Part shown: one piece after another, positions 63,840 to 64,000 of the stretch
Numbering within the stretch: position 1 is the first letter of the stretch
Layout: every line of letters starts with the position of its first letter
DNA from: Flammula alnicola
Taxonomy: Eukaryota > Basidiomycota > Agaricomycetes > Agaricales > Strophariaceae
Reading direction: 5' to 3'
Length of the DNA stretch: 64,000 nucleotides
Assembly (NCBI GenBank): GCA_015499995.1
Contig: JADNRV010000073.1
Span: forward strand, 62,001-126,000
Notes under the pieces: generated by a model
The model's database searches: none
What the model was told of the DNA's origin: nothing
The model's input: the letters and a program-made list of their open reading frames with translations, nothing else
Position numbers and translations under genes: made by a program

Positions 63840-64000
63840 TTCCCTGATAACGGCTGGGGGGGAACTGGTAGCTGGAATATATTGTCCTTGTCTGTTGTAT
63901 TGACTTCGCTGCTGTCAAAAAAGCATTCGGGCTTCGCGAAGGAGGAAGTTGGCGGCAAAGTTGGCGGCAAATGGAAGTAAATTAAATCAAGAACAGAGAG

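Larger units (their letters stand above)
59881..64000 (-). mobile_element. Class II transposon with Ulp1 protease and pogo-like DDE transposase (partial)
   Basis: The two coding regions below, both on the minus strand, form one unit that runs off the right end. Neither frame shows stops inside its catalytic domain, so the copy may be young or active. The left boundary is uncertain, somewhere around 59.87-59.95 kb. Confidence 0.7.

Overview
The window looks like nuclear DNA of a basidiomycete fungus, most likely an Agaricomycete. Genes are split by many short GT..AG introns (about 47-60 nt). The gene content also fits: a GH55-type glucanase, many HET-domain allorecognition-type proteins, a DUF2235 (Tle1-like) hydrolase, DUF5648 repeats and a pogo-like DDE/Ulp1 transposon. 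It reads as a repeat-rich accessory region.

Left part (1-15 kb): an unassigned segment; a broken GH55 exo-beta-1,3-glucanase gene with a large foldback element in an early exon; an intron-containing tRNA-His; a large chromodomain/coiled-coil gene on the minus strand; and a dihydrolipoyl dehydrogenase gene with many single-base frame breaks.

Centre-left (15-35 kb): a minus-strand cluster of five HET-domain genes (labelled A to E here). B and C are intact; A, D and E are broken. hAT-like miniature elements with 8-bp target duplications have landed in D and E and between genes. One element is an almost complete perfect palindrome. Upstream of each HET domain the genes carry repeated small exons with a motif like EAQ-LL-ALE-FI.

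35-39 kb is mostly non-coding repeat remnants.

Centre-right (39-55 kb): two diverged inverted copies of a segment carrying an alpha/beta-hydrolase gene lie at about 39.3-42.8 kb and 52.2-54.8 kb. The right copy of the gene is intact. The left copy has lost its catalytic serine region, which is replaced by a DUF5648 gene plus a HET gene fragment. Between the copies sits a minus-strand gene joining a DUF2235 hydrolase domain, with its full catalytic triad, to a C-terminal array of about 21-22 near-identical 41-residue HEAT-like repeats. Each repeat is one 123-nt exon followed by one 47-nt intron, so the exon-intron pair is itself the tandem repeat.

Right end (55-64 kb): a HET gene with an internal deletion (F, plus strand), an intact HET core gene (G, minus strand), and then a transposon running off the window. 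Its Ulp1-type protease and pogo-like DDE transposase appear to be joined by splicing into one protein.

The DUF2235-HEAT gene and the HET family both show rapid repeat-driven change around a conserved catalytic or signalling core, a pattern expected of self/non-self recognition genes. That role is inference, not shown by the sequence.
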